Shown here in pieces: positions 31,815 to 40,136 of a stretch of 64,000 bases of DNA. The number at the start of each line of letters is the position of its first letter. The first letter of the stretch is position 1. The position numbers and the translations under genes were made by a program. The notes beneath the pieces are model-generated. The model did no database searches, was not told where the DNA came from, and saw only the letters and a list, made by a program, of their open reading frames with translations. This DNA is from Spirosoma sordidisoli (lineage in GTDB: Bacteria; Bacteroidota; Bacteroidia; Cytophagales; Spirosomataceae), in assembly GCF_004138325.1 (NCBI RefSeq), contig NZ_SBLB01000003.1:434001-498000 (forward strand), read 5' to 3'.

Positions 31815-31816
31815 GT

Positions 31817-31832
31817 GTCAACTGCTGTCAAC
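31817..31832 (+). promoter_or_regulatory. Phage direct-repeat operator, site 17
   Basis: GTCAAC-TGCT-GTCAAC, perfect units, 10-bp period, 17 nt before the repressor ATG and on its coding strand; suggests autoregulation. Confidence 0.7.
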
Positions 31833-31849
31833 CAGAATAGAAAAAAATA

Positions 31850-32413
31850 ATGAACGAAGACCTCTCTCCTCCTCACGACAAGACCACCAGCGAACCGGCT
31901 GATAATACAAGTCAAGCCACTGGCTCGGAAACGGTCAGGCGATACCGTAAACCAGCCTCGCCCGACGACCGGCTGCGGGGCACCCTGCTGCAGAACCTGC
32001 GGCTCAAGCGCAAGCTGGACTTCGCCGGCTTTGCCGACCTGACGGGTCTGTCGGTGGATGTCATTCGTCAGAGTGAGCGGGGGGCGCACAGCCTCACCGC
32101 CCAGGAGATACAGGCCATATGCGTGGCGACCGAAACGCCGGTCGTCTATTTCTTTCCGGCTACCCAGCCCGCGTCCATGCGGGTGCTGCCCTCGGGGGAG
32201 CCGGGTATGAGCCTGGGAGCGTGGCTCAAAGAGAAGCGGCTGCTCAAGGGTTACAGCCAGACCGACGCGGCTAACCGGATCGGCATCACCAAGCAGGCGA
32301 TCTCCAAGATTGAGCGCGACGACAACCAGATCAGCCCCTCGCACATTGAGAAGTACGCCGAGACAGTTGGCGTCACCGTGCAGGAGATCGTCGAACGGAT
32401 GAGTCTGGACTAG
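31850..32413 (+). CDS. Repressor with two tandem XRE helix-turn-helix domains
   Basis: 187 residues. After a disordered N-terminal 35, HTH one spans about 43-100 (LRGTLLQNLRLKRKLDFAGFADLTGLSVDVIRQSERG) and HTH two about 124-185 (LGAWLKEKRLLKGYSQTDAANRIGITKQAISKIERDDNQISPSHIEKYAETVGV). There is no peptidase (LexA-like) or oligomerisation domain. Divergent from the cro-like gene, so it is the best candidate for the lysogeny repressor. Two DNA-binding heads in one chain would suit the tandem 10-bp-spaced GTCAAC sites; that pairing is inferred. Confidence 0.8.
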   Translation: MNEDLSPPHDKTTSEPADNTSQATGSETVRRYRKPASPDDRLRGTLLQNLRLKRKLDFAGFADLTGLSVDVIRQSERGAHSLTAQEIQAICVATETPVVYFFPATQPASMRVLPSGEPGMSLGAWLKEKRLLKGYSQTDAANRIGITKQAISKIERDDNQISPSHIEKYAETVGVTVQEIVERMSLD

Positions 32414-32457
32414 CCCAGAGCCGGGCTGATTATAACCAGCTTATACCTGAAAAAACG

Positions 32458-32492
32458 AATACCCGCTAACGTGCTGATTGTTAGCGGGTATT
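32458..32492 (-). terminator. Terminator after tRNA-Ser(GGA)
   Basis: 13-bp stem (32458-32470 with 32480-32492; core ACCCGCTAAC/GTTAGCGGGT), 9-nt loop, followed on the minus strand by a CGTTTTTT tract. Ends the leftward tRNA transcript and may also stop the repressor transcript. Confidence 0.75.
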
Positions 32493-32504
32493 TCTGCACA
32501 TAGG

Positions 32505-32591
32505 CAGAGAGGAAGAGATTCGAACTCTCGATACGGTTACCCGCATACACACTTTCCAGGCGTGCTCCTTCAACCACTCGGACACCTCTCT
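32505..32591 (-). tRNA. tRNA-Ser (GGA)
   Basis: 87 nt with the long variable arm of class II tRNAs. Acceptor AGAGAGG/CCTCTCT, discriminator G, anticodon GGA, T loop GTTCGAATC. CCA is not encoded. Its 3' end faces the phage, the usual orientation for integration into a tRNA gene. Confidence 0.95.
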
Positions 32592-32598
32592 AAATACA

Positions 32599-32624
32599 AA
32601 ATCAGCAAGCGGGCCTGCTGATTT
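32599..32624 (-). terminator. Hairpin between the two tRNA-Ser genes
   Basis: 9-bp stem AAATCAGCA (32599-32607) with TGCTGATTT (32616-32624), 8-nt loop; likely a terminator or processing hairpin of the upstream tRNA transcript. Confidence 0.4.
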
Positions 32625-32637
32625 CTGTGGTCTTTGG

Positions 32638-32724
32638 CAGAGAGCGAGGGATTCGAACCCCCGGTACCCTTGCGAGTACTTCTGATTTCGAATCAGACCC
32701 GTTCGACCACTCCGGCAGCTCTCT
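32638..32724 (-). tRNA. tRNA-Ser (CGA)
   Basis: 87 nt, class II. Acceptor AGAGAGC/GCTCTCT, discriminator G, anticodon loop TTCGAAA giving anticodon CGA, long variable arm, T loop GTTCGAATC. CCA not encoded. Tandem with tRNA-Ser(GGA). Confidence 0.95.
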
Positions 32725-32788
32725 ATTCGTTTGGGAGTGCAAAGATGCATGTTAGCGCGTAATGACGCAAGATCTGACCCTAAAAAAA

Positions 32789-33838
32789 TCAATGATCGTC
32801 GCTCATTTCTCCGCTGATGGGTTGCGCCAGTAACGTCCGAAGGCGGCTTATGGCTTCGGCATCCGAACCGTGTTCACGACCCAGCAGTACCATCAATTTA
32901 GTGATCGCAGCCTCGGTCGTTATGTCGGCTCCGCTAACCACGCCGATCTGCTGCAGCTGCTGGCTGGTCTGGTAACGACCCTGGGTTACCCTACCCCCTT
33001 CGCACTGCGACACGTTGAATACCAGCACACCCCGCTCTACGGCCGCTTTGAGTGTGTCCAGAAACCAGATGTCGGTTGGGGCATTCCCCGCCCCGAATGT
33101 TTCGAGCACGATGCCCCGCAAACCGGGTATGTTCACGATGGATTCGACAACGGGTTGGGTGATGCCCGGAAAGAGTTTTAGAATGGTTACGTTCGGATCG
33201 AGCACCGTCCGGATTTTCAGCGACTCATGGGCCTGATACGACCGGATATAGGGTCGATTGTAATCAATACTGACACCGGCAGTGGCCAGATGGGGATAGT
33301 TTTCCGATACAAAGGCGTTGAACTGCACACTTTCCCGCTTGGTAGATCGGTTGCCGCGGAGCAGAAACGAGTTAAAATACACGCAGACTTCCGGCACCAG
33401 CGGCTCACCATCTTCCTGGGCCGATGCAATCTCGAGCGCCGTCAGAAAGTTTTCCCGGGCGTCGGAACGGGCCACCCCAATGGGTAGCTGAGCCCCGGTC
33501 AGGATTACCGGTTTGTTCAGACCGACCAGCATGAAACTGAGCGCCGAAGCCGTATAGGACATCGTATCGGTACCGTGTAGTACCACAAAACTGTCGTAGT
33601 CCTTATAGTTTGTCTCGATCAGCTGCGCCAGTTCAACCCAGACTGCCGGCGTCATGTTCGACGAGTCAATGATCTGATGCAGCGTCACGATCGTGATGTC
33701 AAAATCGAGCCGGTTCAGTTCGGGTACGCGATCGAGCACCTGCTCAAAATCGAAGGGGATGAGCTGGCTGGCTTTCCGATCGTATACCATGCCAAACGTA
33801 CCACCCGTATAAATTACCAATACCGACCGGTTCGGCAT
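32789..33838 (-). CDS. ansA: Type I L-asparaginase
   Basis: 349 residues from ATG 33838; ATG 33889 and 33955 are in frame but the family fold begins at SVLVIYTGGTFGM just after 33838. First catalytic Thr in TGGTFG (residues 11-16), second catalytic Thr in VVLHGTDTMSYTASAL. Also GAQLPIG and the C-terminal domain GIVLETFGAGNAP. It hydrolyses asparagine to aspartate and ammonia; no signal peptide from this start, so cytoplasmic. First recognisable host gene beyond the tRNAs. Confidence 0.9.
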   Translation of the reverse strand: MPNRSVLVIYTGGTFGMVYDRKASQLIPFDFEQVLDRVPELNRLDFDITIVTLHQIIDSSNMTPAVWVELAQLIETNYKDYDSFVVLHGTDTMSYTASALSFMLVGLNKPVILTGAQLPIGVARSDARENFLTALEIASAQEDGEPLVPEVCVYFNSFLLRGNRSTKRESVQFNAFVSENYPHLATAGVSIDYNRPYIRSYQAHESLKIRTVLDPNVTILKLFPGITQPVVESIVNIPGLRGIVLETFGAGNAPTDIWFLDTLKAAVERGVLVFNVSQCEGGRVTQGRYQTSQQLQQIGVVSGADITTEAAITKLMVLLGREHGSDAEAISRLRTLLAQPISGEMSDDH

Positions 33839-34381
33839 ATCGGCGCTCCGATCTACACTCGGAGATAGACGTACAGTTTTATAAGTCATCGCCAAAGATG
33901 CGAAGAAGCGTTCATATAGCGCAATCGAACCGACATACAGGCTGGCAAGGTTCATCCGTCACCTGCTTAATGTTGAGCGGGCAACAGGCAGCCTGCCCGA
34001 GGTTTGGATACAGATTGAAGTTAGCAAAAATCAAAATACTCCTGAAATAGGCTTGCTAGTTGTTGCCTTTCTTCCGGGTAAACTATGGGCCTGGGTTAGG
34101 ATTCGACCATGCCGGCGACGTCCGGGAGGTGACTGTCGGCTTTGTGCGAAACCTACCCCAGCACCTGATCATTTTTCAAACTCAGAAAAACTACCATACC
34201 GCTTCAGTCTGACTCGTTTCGTATGCGACTGGATGCCGTTTTTGCCGATGTATTTGCCAGGTACCTGGGCAGCAGCTGGTCACCAGCAGCGGATTACTGG
34301 TGACGTTTCCTAAAGCAGACGTTGGCAGCACAAGCCCTAACTGGCTTGGCGGCCAACGACCGGTAGCTCTCCTGTCTGCTC
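33839..34381. other. Intergenic region
   Basis: No convincing gene. A short rightward frame at 34053-34313 looks spurious. An imperfect hairpin (GTTGGC 34321-34326 with GCCAAC 34352-34357, inner CAAGCC/GGCTTG) lies after the tatD stop and may be a weak terminator. The asparaginase promoter should lie near 33,900-34,050 but no good boxes were seen. Confidence 0.4.
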
Positions 34382-35197
34382 TCAGTTTGGCAGAAGGTTG
34401 GCGTAAAGAGCGGGGAGCAGCGCCTGGGCATTGACGGTGGTATGGCGGGCAACATCATCGATGCTGATCTGCATCAGATCGGCAACGCGCTGCGCAATGA
34501 GCCGGATGTAGGCGGGTTCGTTGCGTTTTCCGCGGTATGGTACGGGCGCCAGGTAAGGACTGTCGGTTTCAAGAACGATATGTTCCAGGCCGATATGGGG
34601 CAGAACCTTATCCAGGCCTCCGTTTTTAAACGTAGCCACCCCGCCGATACCGAGCTTGAAACCCATCTCAGTAGCGCGCCGGGCTTCGTCGAGGGTACCG
34701 ACAAAGCAATGGAAAATACCCGTCAGACCGGGCAGCGCCAGCCGTTCGATCAGGTCAGCTGCTTCGGCAAAGGCGTTGCGATCGTGACCGGACCGGGTAT
34801 GCATCGACACCGGCAACTGCTGATCGGCGGCCCAGCGCAGCTGTGTTTCGAAAGCCATAAACTGCTGGTCGACGTATGTCATGTCCCAGTAAAAATCAAG
34901 CCCTATCTCCCCCACGGCCATGAATGCGTGCTGGTTGAGTAAGGCGGCAACCGAAGCCAGCTCGTCATCGACGGTGTCGTTGACGTAGGCCGGATGCAGG
35001 CCCATCATCGGCAGGCATCGGTCGGGGTATTGTTCGGCCAGGGCCATCAGTCCCGCCACGGTTTCCCGGGCGCAGTTGGGCATCCATATCTGGCTTACCT
35101 GCTGTGAGGTAGCCTGAGTCAGCATCTCGTCAACGCCACCGGCTTCCGGGTTAAACTGCGGGTCGTAAATGTGGGCGTGGGTATCAATAAGCGTCAT
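34382..35197 (-). CDS. tatD: TatD family metal-dependent hydrolase
   Basis: 271 residues from ATG 35197, giving the canonical start MTLIDTHAHIYDPQF. Metal-binding residues: HAH near 7-9, GEIGLDFYWD (Glu) near 97-106, SMHTRSGHD, FHCFVGT and LETDSPYLAP. TatD enzymes are TIM-barrel 3'-5' exonucleases acting on DNA/RNA. Its start overlaps the preceding GT2 gene by 14 nt. Confidence 0.92.
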   Translation of the reverse strand: MTLIDTHAHIYDPQFNPEAGGVDEMLTQATSQQVSQIWMPNCARETVAGLMALAEQYPDRCLPMMGLHPAYVNDTVDDELASVAALLNQHAFMAVGEIGLDFYWDMTYVDQQFMAFETQLRWAADQQLPVSMHTRSGHDRNAFAEAADLIERLALPGLTGIFHCFVGTLDEARRATEMGFKLGIGGVATFKNGGLDKVLPHIGLEHIVLETDSPYLAPVPYRGKRNEPAYIRLIAQRVADLMQISIDDVARHTTVNAQALLPALYANLLPN

Positions 35198-36224
35198 AAA
35201 ATCGGTTCTTCCAGTTGATGCGCGTCGGCAGCCAGTAAAAAACGACCGACAACGGCCCAATCAGGAGTTGGTATACGTCAAACAGCAACGCATAGGGCCA
35301 TAAGTGGGTTCGGCGCAGGCGGCTCAATCCAAACGAAAGCACCGCTGTCTGCACGAAAAGCCGGGTTATGTACAGCCCCACCGCCACGCCGGGCGACAGC
35401 CAGAACAGCAAACCAAGCAGCGGCAGCGTCAGGTATTGTGCATACAGTAAGGCCACCATCCAGCCAGGCAGCGCTGACGCCCCCCGCATCCACCGTTTTC
35501 GCTGGTGCAGAAAATCCCGGAATGTGTCGACCGGTTTTGTCGTGGCCAGCACTCGTTCGTCCAGCAGATTGCGGAAGTTGAACCCTTTTTTCACAATGGC
35601 CTGAAACAGGGCGAAATCTTCGGCCACCGAAAACGGCAGGCCTTCATACCCCCCAACAGCCTCGTAGGCCTCCCGACTCACAGCCATATTATTGCCCATG
35701 GCCGTAACGGGCAGGCCAGCGTAGCTCAGCCAGTGGGTCAGGGTCAGGTTATATAGCCAGTCAATGGTTTGCAGCTTATGAAACAGACGGGGGCCATCGG
35801 GGAGCGTCACTCCTGTTACGATGCCTACCGACCTGGTAAAGGCAAGGCTCATGCCCTCGAGCCAGCCGGGGGGCACCTGCGTATCGGCGTCCGTAAAAAA
35901 CAGCCGGTCGGCCGTCGAGTGTCGGGCCAGCTGAGCCAGCACATTGGCCTTTCCGCGCAGGCCGGCAACGGATGCCTCGATGTTGATCAGTTCAAGGGTT
36001 GACTGGCGGGCGGCAAAGGCCTGAACCAGCGCAGCCGTCTGGTCTGACGACTGATCGTTTCCGACCAGTACAGTAACGGTTCCGGCTGGATACTGAAGCT
36101 GGGAAATAGCCTGTAAACAAGCGGGAATGACGGCTTCCTCGTCGCGGGCTGCAATGAGAATAGCTAGCTTGGGTCTGGCAGAAGCTGCCGGGTAGGGTAC
36201 AGGATCAGGGTCAGTAGCCAGCAT
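35184..36224 (-). CDS. Processive GT2 glycosyltransferase, membrane-bound
   Basis: 346 residues from ATG 36224 (14-nt overlap with the deacetylase gene). GT-A domain: LAILIAARDEEAVIPACL, DxD in FFTDADTQ, acceptor-site ED in FSVAEDFALF and the QRKRWMRG motif of processive or chitin/hyaluronan-synthase-like enzymes. Two to three C-terminal membrane segments follow. It transfers sugars at the cytoplasmic face of the inner membrane. The adjacent deacetylase suggests an N-acetylated glycan that is later deacetylated. Confidence 0.85.
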   Translation of the reverse strand: MLATDPDPVPYPAASARPKLAILIAARDEEAVIPACLQAISQLQYPAGTVTVLVGNDQSSDQTAALVQAFAARQSTLELINIEASVAGLRGKANVLAQLARHSTADRLFFTDADTQVPPGWLEGMSLAFTRSVGIVTGVTLPDGPRLFHKLQTIDWLYNLTLTHWLSYAGLPVTAMGNNMAVSREAYEAVGGYEGLPFSVAEDFALFQAIVKKGFNFRNLLDERVLATTKPVDTFRDFLHQRKRWMRGASALPGWMVALLYAQYLTLPLLGLLFWLSPGVAVGLYITRLFVQTAVLSFGLSRLRRTHLWPYALLFDVYQLLIGPLSVVFYWLPTRINWKNRFYDAY

Positions 36225-36858
36225 AAACGGGTTGCGGAACAGCCCGGAAACTGAAGCCCCGATCGGCAAAATGGGCCAACATCCGGGGCAGCACGTAGCG
36301 CATCGTTGGCCAGGCTTTCAGGCTGTCATGAAAAACGACAATGGAGCCCGGTTCGGTATACTGAATGGTTTTGCGCAGACATACGTCGGCTGGCTGGCTC
36401 TGGTCAAAATCACCGGTCAGCACATCCCACATGATCACGGAATAGTTCTCCATGACCTGGGCAACCTGCGTCTTCTTGATGCGGCCATAGGGTGGCCGAA
36501 ACAGGTCAGTTTCGACACCGAGCTGCTCCTGGCATTTTTGAATATTTTCCAGATAGACCGCATCGTCTGTCTTCCAGCCGTTGAGGTGGTTGTAGGTATG
36601 ATTCCCGACCATGTGGCCGCCCTCCAGCACCTGATACAAAATGTCGCGGTGCTTTCTGACGTTATCCCCGATGCAGAAAAACGTGGCCTGGGCGGCATAC
36701 TTGTCGAGCTGCTCGAGTACGAATTCCGTCACATCGGGAATGGGTCCGTCATCAAACGTAAGGTAGATGGTTGGCTCGGCCGGTTCGTCGATTTTCCACC
36801 AGAATTCGGGGTAAATCGTTCGAAGTAAAAAGTTTGACTTGTGCAGGAAGAAAGACAA
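36211..36858 (-). CDS. Polysaccharide deacetylase (NodB-like, CE4)
   Basis: 215 residues. CE4 motifs: TFDDGP (33-38), HTYNH (about 82-86) supplying the metal His pair, and RPPYGR (about 110-115). It removes N- or O-acetyl groups from a polysaccharide. There is no clear signal peptide, only a hydrophobic N-terminus (FLLRTIYPEFWW), so export is uncertain. Sits between two GT2 genes. Confidence 0.9.
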   Translation of the reverse strand: MSFFLHKSNFLLRTIYPEFWWKIDEPAEPTIYLTFDDGPIPDVTEFVLEQLDKYAAQATFFCIGDNVRKHRDILYQVLEGGHMVGNHTYNHLNGWKTDDAVYLENIQKCQEQLGVETDLFRPPYGRIKKTQVAQVMENYSVIMWDVLTGDFDQSQPADVCLRKTIQYTEPGSIVVFHDSLKAWPTMRYVLPRMLAHFADRGFSFRAVPQPVYAGY

Positions 36859-36955
36859 AATAGTGTTCGGTTTGTGGTGAACAGTACCCGGTTTGAGGGA
36901 CTAGCCCCGTTATTACCTATTCGTCAGTCCACCGTAAACCGGATACCGCAAACTG

Positions 36956-38074
36956 CTAGTTCAGATCTCTGCCTTTCCATCGATAGCCTTTTCCCTGCGC
37001 AGCCAGCCCGAAAAAAACTACGTAGAATGGGTACACCAGTTGTGTCAGCGGGATGTACAGTACTGACCTCCTTTTTTGCAAAAAAACAAGAACCTCCCGT
37101 AAAAACAAAAACTCGGTTACGACCTTCAGCCCTACAACGAGTAAAGTCGTATTTGCGTTTAAAAAATTGAGTAACCAGCCGACAACGGCTACGACCGGGG
37201 TTACATTCCAGATAAACACACAGACGGCCAGCAGCGTCGGAATCAGGCTGTTGTAGGCCTGCCACTTACTGGCCCAGCGTTTGCGCTGGTTATAAAACGC
37301 CCGCCACGATCGGTGGGGGTTAGTCTGCACAATGGCGGCCTGGCTTTTCAGAAACCGCACCCCCTTCGCATACCGGGCAGCAATCTTGTGCATCAGAAAC
37401 TCGTCATCTCCGGAAGCCAGATGATCGACACCCGCAAACCCGCCCACCTCGTAGAAGACCTGTTTCTCGTAACAGAGGTTAGCCCCATTGCACATGGTAG
37501 GCTGCCCCAGGGCCAGGGTGCAGGCGCCCGACCCGATCAAACTCGAAAACTCAACTGTTTGAAGAGAGTCAAAAAGGCGCGTATCCGTTGTAAAGGTGAC
37601 TGGACCGAATAGCATTTTTGCCCGCGTCTGTTCGTAAAAAGCGGCATAGGCAGCCAGCCAGTCGGGCCCTACCCGACAATCGCCATCGGTAGTCATGATC
37701 AGCTCGCCGGTGGCCTGTTCGATACTCTGACGAATGGCCCGCTTCTTGGGCGATGCCGACCCGTTATCAATCAGGGACAACAGACGGAGCGGATAGGTAG
37801 CCGCCGATGCATACGCCTGTACCCGATCGCGCGTACCATCGACAGACGCATCGTCGGCTACGATGACCTCAAAGCTCCGGTAGGTTTGCCGATCCAGATC
37901 ATCGAGCAGACGCCCGATGTTCTCCTCCTCGTTCCGGACCGGAATAATGACGGTGATGCGGGGGCCTGTAATGGGCAAAGCCGCTGGCGCGAGCAGGGGA
38001 ATCCGTAGCCAGGTCAGCCAGAGCAGCAGGGCAAAACAGGCATAGGTGGCACTGGCAGCGAGTAAAACAAGCAC
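36956..38074 (-). CDS. GT2 glycosyltransferase, membrane-bound
   Basis: 372 residues. N-terminal membrane helix (3-27), GT-A domain with ITVIIPVRNEEENIGRLLDDL, DxD in MTTDGDC, ED-like GDDEFLMHK and a QRKRWASKW motif, then C-terminal membrane helices (about 278-365). Same architecture as the other GT2 in this cluster, so probably a partner in the same glycan pathway. The 97-nt gap before the deacetylase gene holds no recognised feature. Confidence 0.85.
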   Translation of the reverse strand: MLVLLAASATYACFALLLWLTWLRIPLLAPAALPITGPRITVIIPVRNEEENIGRLLDDLDRQTYRSFEVIVADDASVDGTRDRVQAYASAATYPLRLLSLIDNGSASPKKRAIRQSIEQATGELIMTTDGDCRVGPDWLAAYAAFYEQTRAKMLFGPVTFTTDTRLFDSLQTVEFSSLIGSGACTLALGQPTMCNGANLCYEKQVFYEVGGFAGVDHLASGDDEFLMHKIAARYAKGVRFLKSQAAIVQTNPHRSWRAFYNQRKRWASKWQAYNSLIPTLLAVCVFIWNVTPVVAVVGWLLNFLNANTTLLVVGLKVVTEFLFLREVLVFLQKRRSVLYIPLTQLVYPFYVVFFGLAAQGKGYRWKGRDLN

Positions 38075-38087
38075 AGATGGGATATGT

Positions 38088-39098
38088 TTAGGAGACAGAC
38101 CATTTTAGTTTCCAGACCCAGATCAGACCGACCAGCACGGGCACAAGCAGATTAGCCACCCACAGGGTGAGCGTTGCTGTAACCAGTACCGGCGCTGCAG
38201 CCTCGAACGGCGCAAACGTCCAGAGCGACGCAGCCTCCCGAACGCCCAGATCACTGAGCAGGTTAAAAGCCGGGGTAATGGTTTTGACCAGGTAAACGAC
38301 CCCGATGCCTGACGTCGCTATGGGGGCCGGTAACGTGAGTCCCACCAGCCGTAGCGCCAGAAAAAACTGCACCGAAAAAACCAGATAGCGCAGCGCAGCC
38401 ACACCCAGCGCCAGGCCGATTTCCTGGTCAGTATACTGTCCGGCTACGGCCCAGTACCGGGCCCACCGGCGTAGCGCAGCCCGGCGCGCCAGCCACCCGA
38501 GCAGCCGGGACCGAACCAGCCCGAATACCACGCCCAGCCCCACCAGACCCAGCAGCACGACCAGCAGAGCCTGCCCGGCGGCATTGGCCCGGTTGGGAAC
38601 CAGCTGAATATGATGTGCCCAGGCAAACGCGCCAAAGATAAGCGCAACATAGAACTGCATACCGCCCGACACCAGCGCAGCACCGACCGCTTCGCCCCGT
38701 TGTACGGTCTGTAATGACAACACCCGCCCGGCCGTATCGCCCAGCTGCATCGGCAACGCAAAGCCGAGCGTAACCCCCGCCAGCACGCCCCGGTAGGCAG
38801 CCCAGAAACTGGCTGGCTCAACCCGCCGGAGCAGAATCTGCCACTTCAGCGCTTCCAGTCCCCAGTTGACCGGAATGAGCAGCAGCAGACCGGCCGCCCA
38901 CCAGCCCGGTTCCTCAACCGATTGCCAGGAGGTGCGGATCAGACTCCAGTCGAACGGTTGTCGCTTCAAAACATGGACTATGTAGGCTAAAAGACCAGCC
39001 AGGATGGCGATTTTTAGCCCCAGTACGATTTTTTTAGATGGTTTAAGCGACAAAACGTATAAGAAGACGTTACTTTGTGAAACGCACAACGCCGACAC
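38088..39098 (-). CDS. LPG-synthase-type integral membrane protein (UPF0104)
   Basis: 336 residues, eight or so hydrophobic segments. Pattern LGFALPMQLGDTAGRVLSL and the preceding NWGLEALKWQILLRR match the lysylphosphatidylglycerol synthase transmembrane-region family (UPF0104). Members flip or handle lipids or polyprenyl-linked glycans. Start is uncertain: GTG 39098 gives the longest frame, and the family-like sequence begins around LKPSKKIVLGLK. Confidence 0.75.
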   Translation of the reverse strand: MSALCVSQSNVFLYVLSLKPSKKIVLGLKIAILAGLLAYIVHVLKRQPFDWSLIRTSWQSVEEPGWWAAGLLLLIPVNWGLEALKWQILLRRVEPASFWAAYRGVLAGVTLGFALPMQLGDTAGRVLSLQTVQRGEAVGAALVSGGMQFYVALIFGAFAWAHHIQLVPNRANAAGQALLVVLLGLVGLGVVFGLVRSRLLGWLARRAALRRWARYWAVAGQYTDQEIGLALGVAALRYLVFSVQFFLALRLVGLTLPAPIATSGIGVVYLVKTITPAFNLLSDLGVREAASLWTFAPFEAAAPVLVTATLTLWVANLLVPVLVGLIWVWKLKWSVS

Positions 39099-39103
39099 CT
39101 GTT

Positions 39104-39694
39104 ATGATCATCACCGCAAAAAATGCCACTGTACTGCCCGAGAAGATCATTCTAGGCATTGATCCCGGTACCCAGGTGGCCGGTTACGGCATCATTTCGG
39201 TGCAGGGGGGCGTCATGCGGATGATTCAGTATGGCGTTGTTCAGTTGAGCAAATATAGTACCTACCAGCTGAAGCTTCAGAAACTATACGAAACCATCAT
39301 TCGGCTTATTGAAGAACACAAGCCCGACGAGATGGCCATTGAGGATCCCTTTTTTGGCAAGAACGTACAGGCCATGTTGAAGCTGGGCCGGGCGCAGGGG
39401 GTCGTTATGGCGGCTGCTCTGTCGCGCAATATTCCGATTGTCGAGTACGCTCCCCGGCGCATCAAACAGTCGGTAACAGGAAACGGGAATGCCAGCAAAG
39501 ACCAGGTATCCCATATGGTCGGCCACCTGCTCAAGGAAGAGTTGAACCCCCAGTTCTTCGACGCTACCGACGCGCTGGCCATTGCCGTCTGCCATCATTT
39601 TCACGAGAACGCCTTACCCGTAGCGCCGGGCAAGAAAAACAAAAAAGGGGCCTGGGGCGCCTTCGTCAGCGAGAACTCGGAGCGCATTATGTAG
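39104..39694 (+). CDS. ruvC: Holliday junction resolvase RuvC
   Basis: 196 residues from ATG 39104 (the GTG at 39077 is in frame but precedes the conserved fold by too much). Catalytic acids: D in ILGIDPGTQVAGYG, E in AIEDPFFGKN, and the late DATDALAIAVCHH block with two Asp. It cuts four-way junctions made by RuvAB. Divergent from the UPF0104 gene. Confidence 0.95.
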   Translation: MIITAKNATVLPEKIILGIDPGTQVAGYGIISVQGGVMRMIQYGVVQLSKYSTYQLKLQKLYETIIRLIEEHKPDEMAIEDPFFGKNVQAMLKLGRAQGVVMAAALSRNIPIVEYAPRRIKQSVTGNGNASKDQVSHMVGHLLKEELNPQFFDATDALAIAVCHHFHENALPVAPGKKNKKGAWGAFVSENSERIM

Positions 39695-39701
39695 CAACTG
39701 T

Positions 39702-40127
39702 ATGGCTACGTTTCAACGGACTATATCATTACCCGCCTTTCCGCGCGGCTTCCACCTGATTACCCGCATCATTGAACGCGAGTTTGCCGCCGAACTCGGG
39801 CAGCTGAACCAGGGTATGCTGCAGGTCTTCATCCAGCATACCTCGGCCAGCCTGACCGTCAACGAAAACGCTGACCCCACCGTCAGGCAGGATTTCGAAA
39901 GTTTTTTCAACCGGACTGTCCCCGAAAATGCGCCTTACTTCCGGCACAACTACGAAGGCGCTGACGACATGCCCGCTCACCTGAAAGCCGCGCTGCTGGG
40001 CCATTCGGTCCTGATTCCGATCACGAACGGGCGGTTAAATCTGGGCACCTGGCAGGGTATATACCTGGGTGAGCACCGTGATTATGGTGGTTCCCGTTCC
40101 CTGGTTCTGACTGCCTGGGGCGGGTAG
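39702..40127 (+). CDS. YjbQ family protein (UPF0047)
   Basis: 141 residues. Pattern LNQGMLQVFIQHTSASLTVNENADPTVRQDFESFF and GTWQGIYLGEHRDYGGSRSLVLTAWG is the complete UPF0047/YjbQ signature. Members have a weak thiamine-phosphate synthase activity; the physiological role is unsettled. Seven bases after ruvC, so likely co-transcribed. Confidence 0.92.
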   Translation: MATFQRTISLPAFPRGFHLITRIIEREFAAELGQLNQGMLQVFIQHTSASLTVNENADPTVRQDFESFFNRTVPENAPYFRHNYEGADDMPAHLKAALLGHSVLIPITNGRLNLGTWQGIYLGEHRDYGGSRSLVLTAWGG

Positions 40128-40136
40128 CGGTGCCTT

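Noticed and set aside
34053-34313. Possible 86-residue rightward gene between asparaginase and tatD
   Set aside because: Odd composition (Cys, Trp, Pro, Arg), no leader or conserved pattern; read as intergenic.
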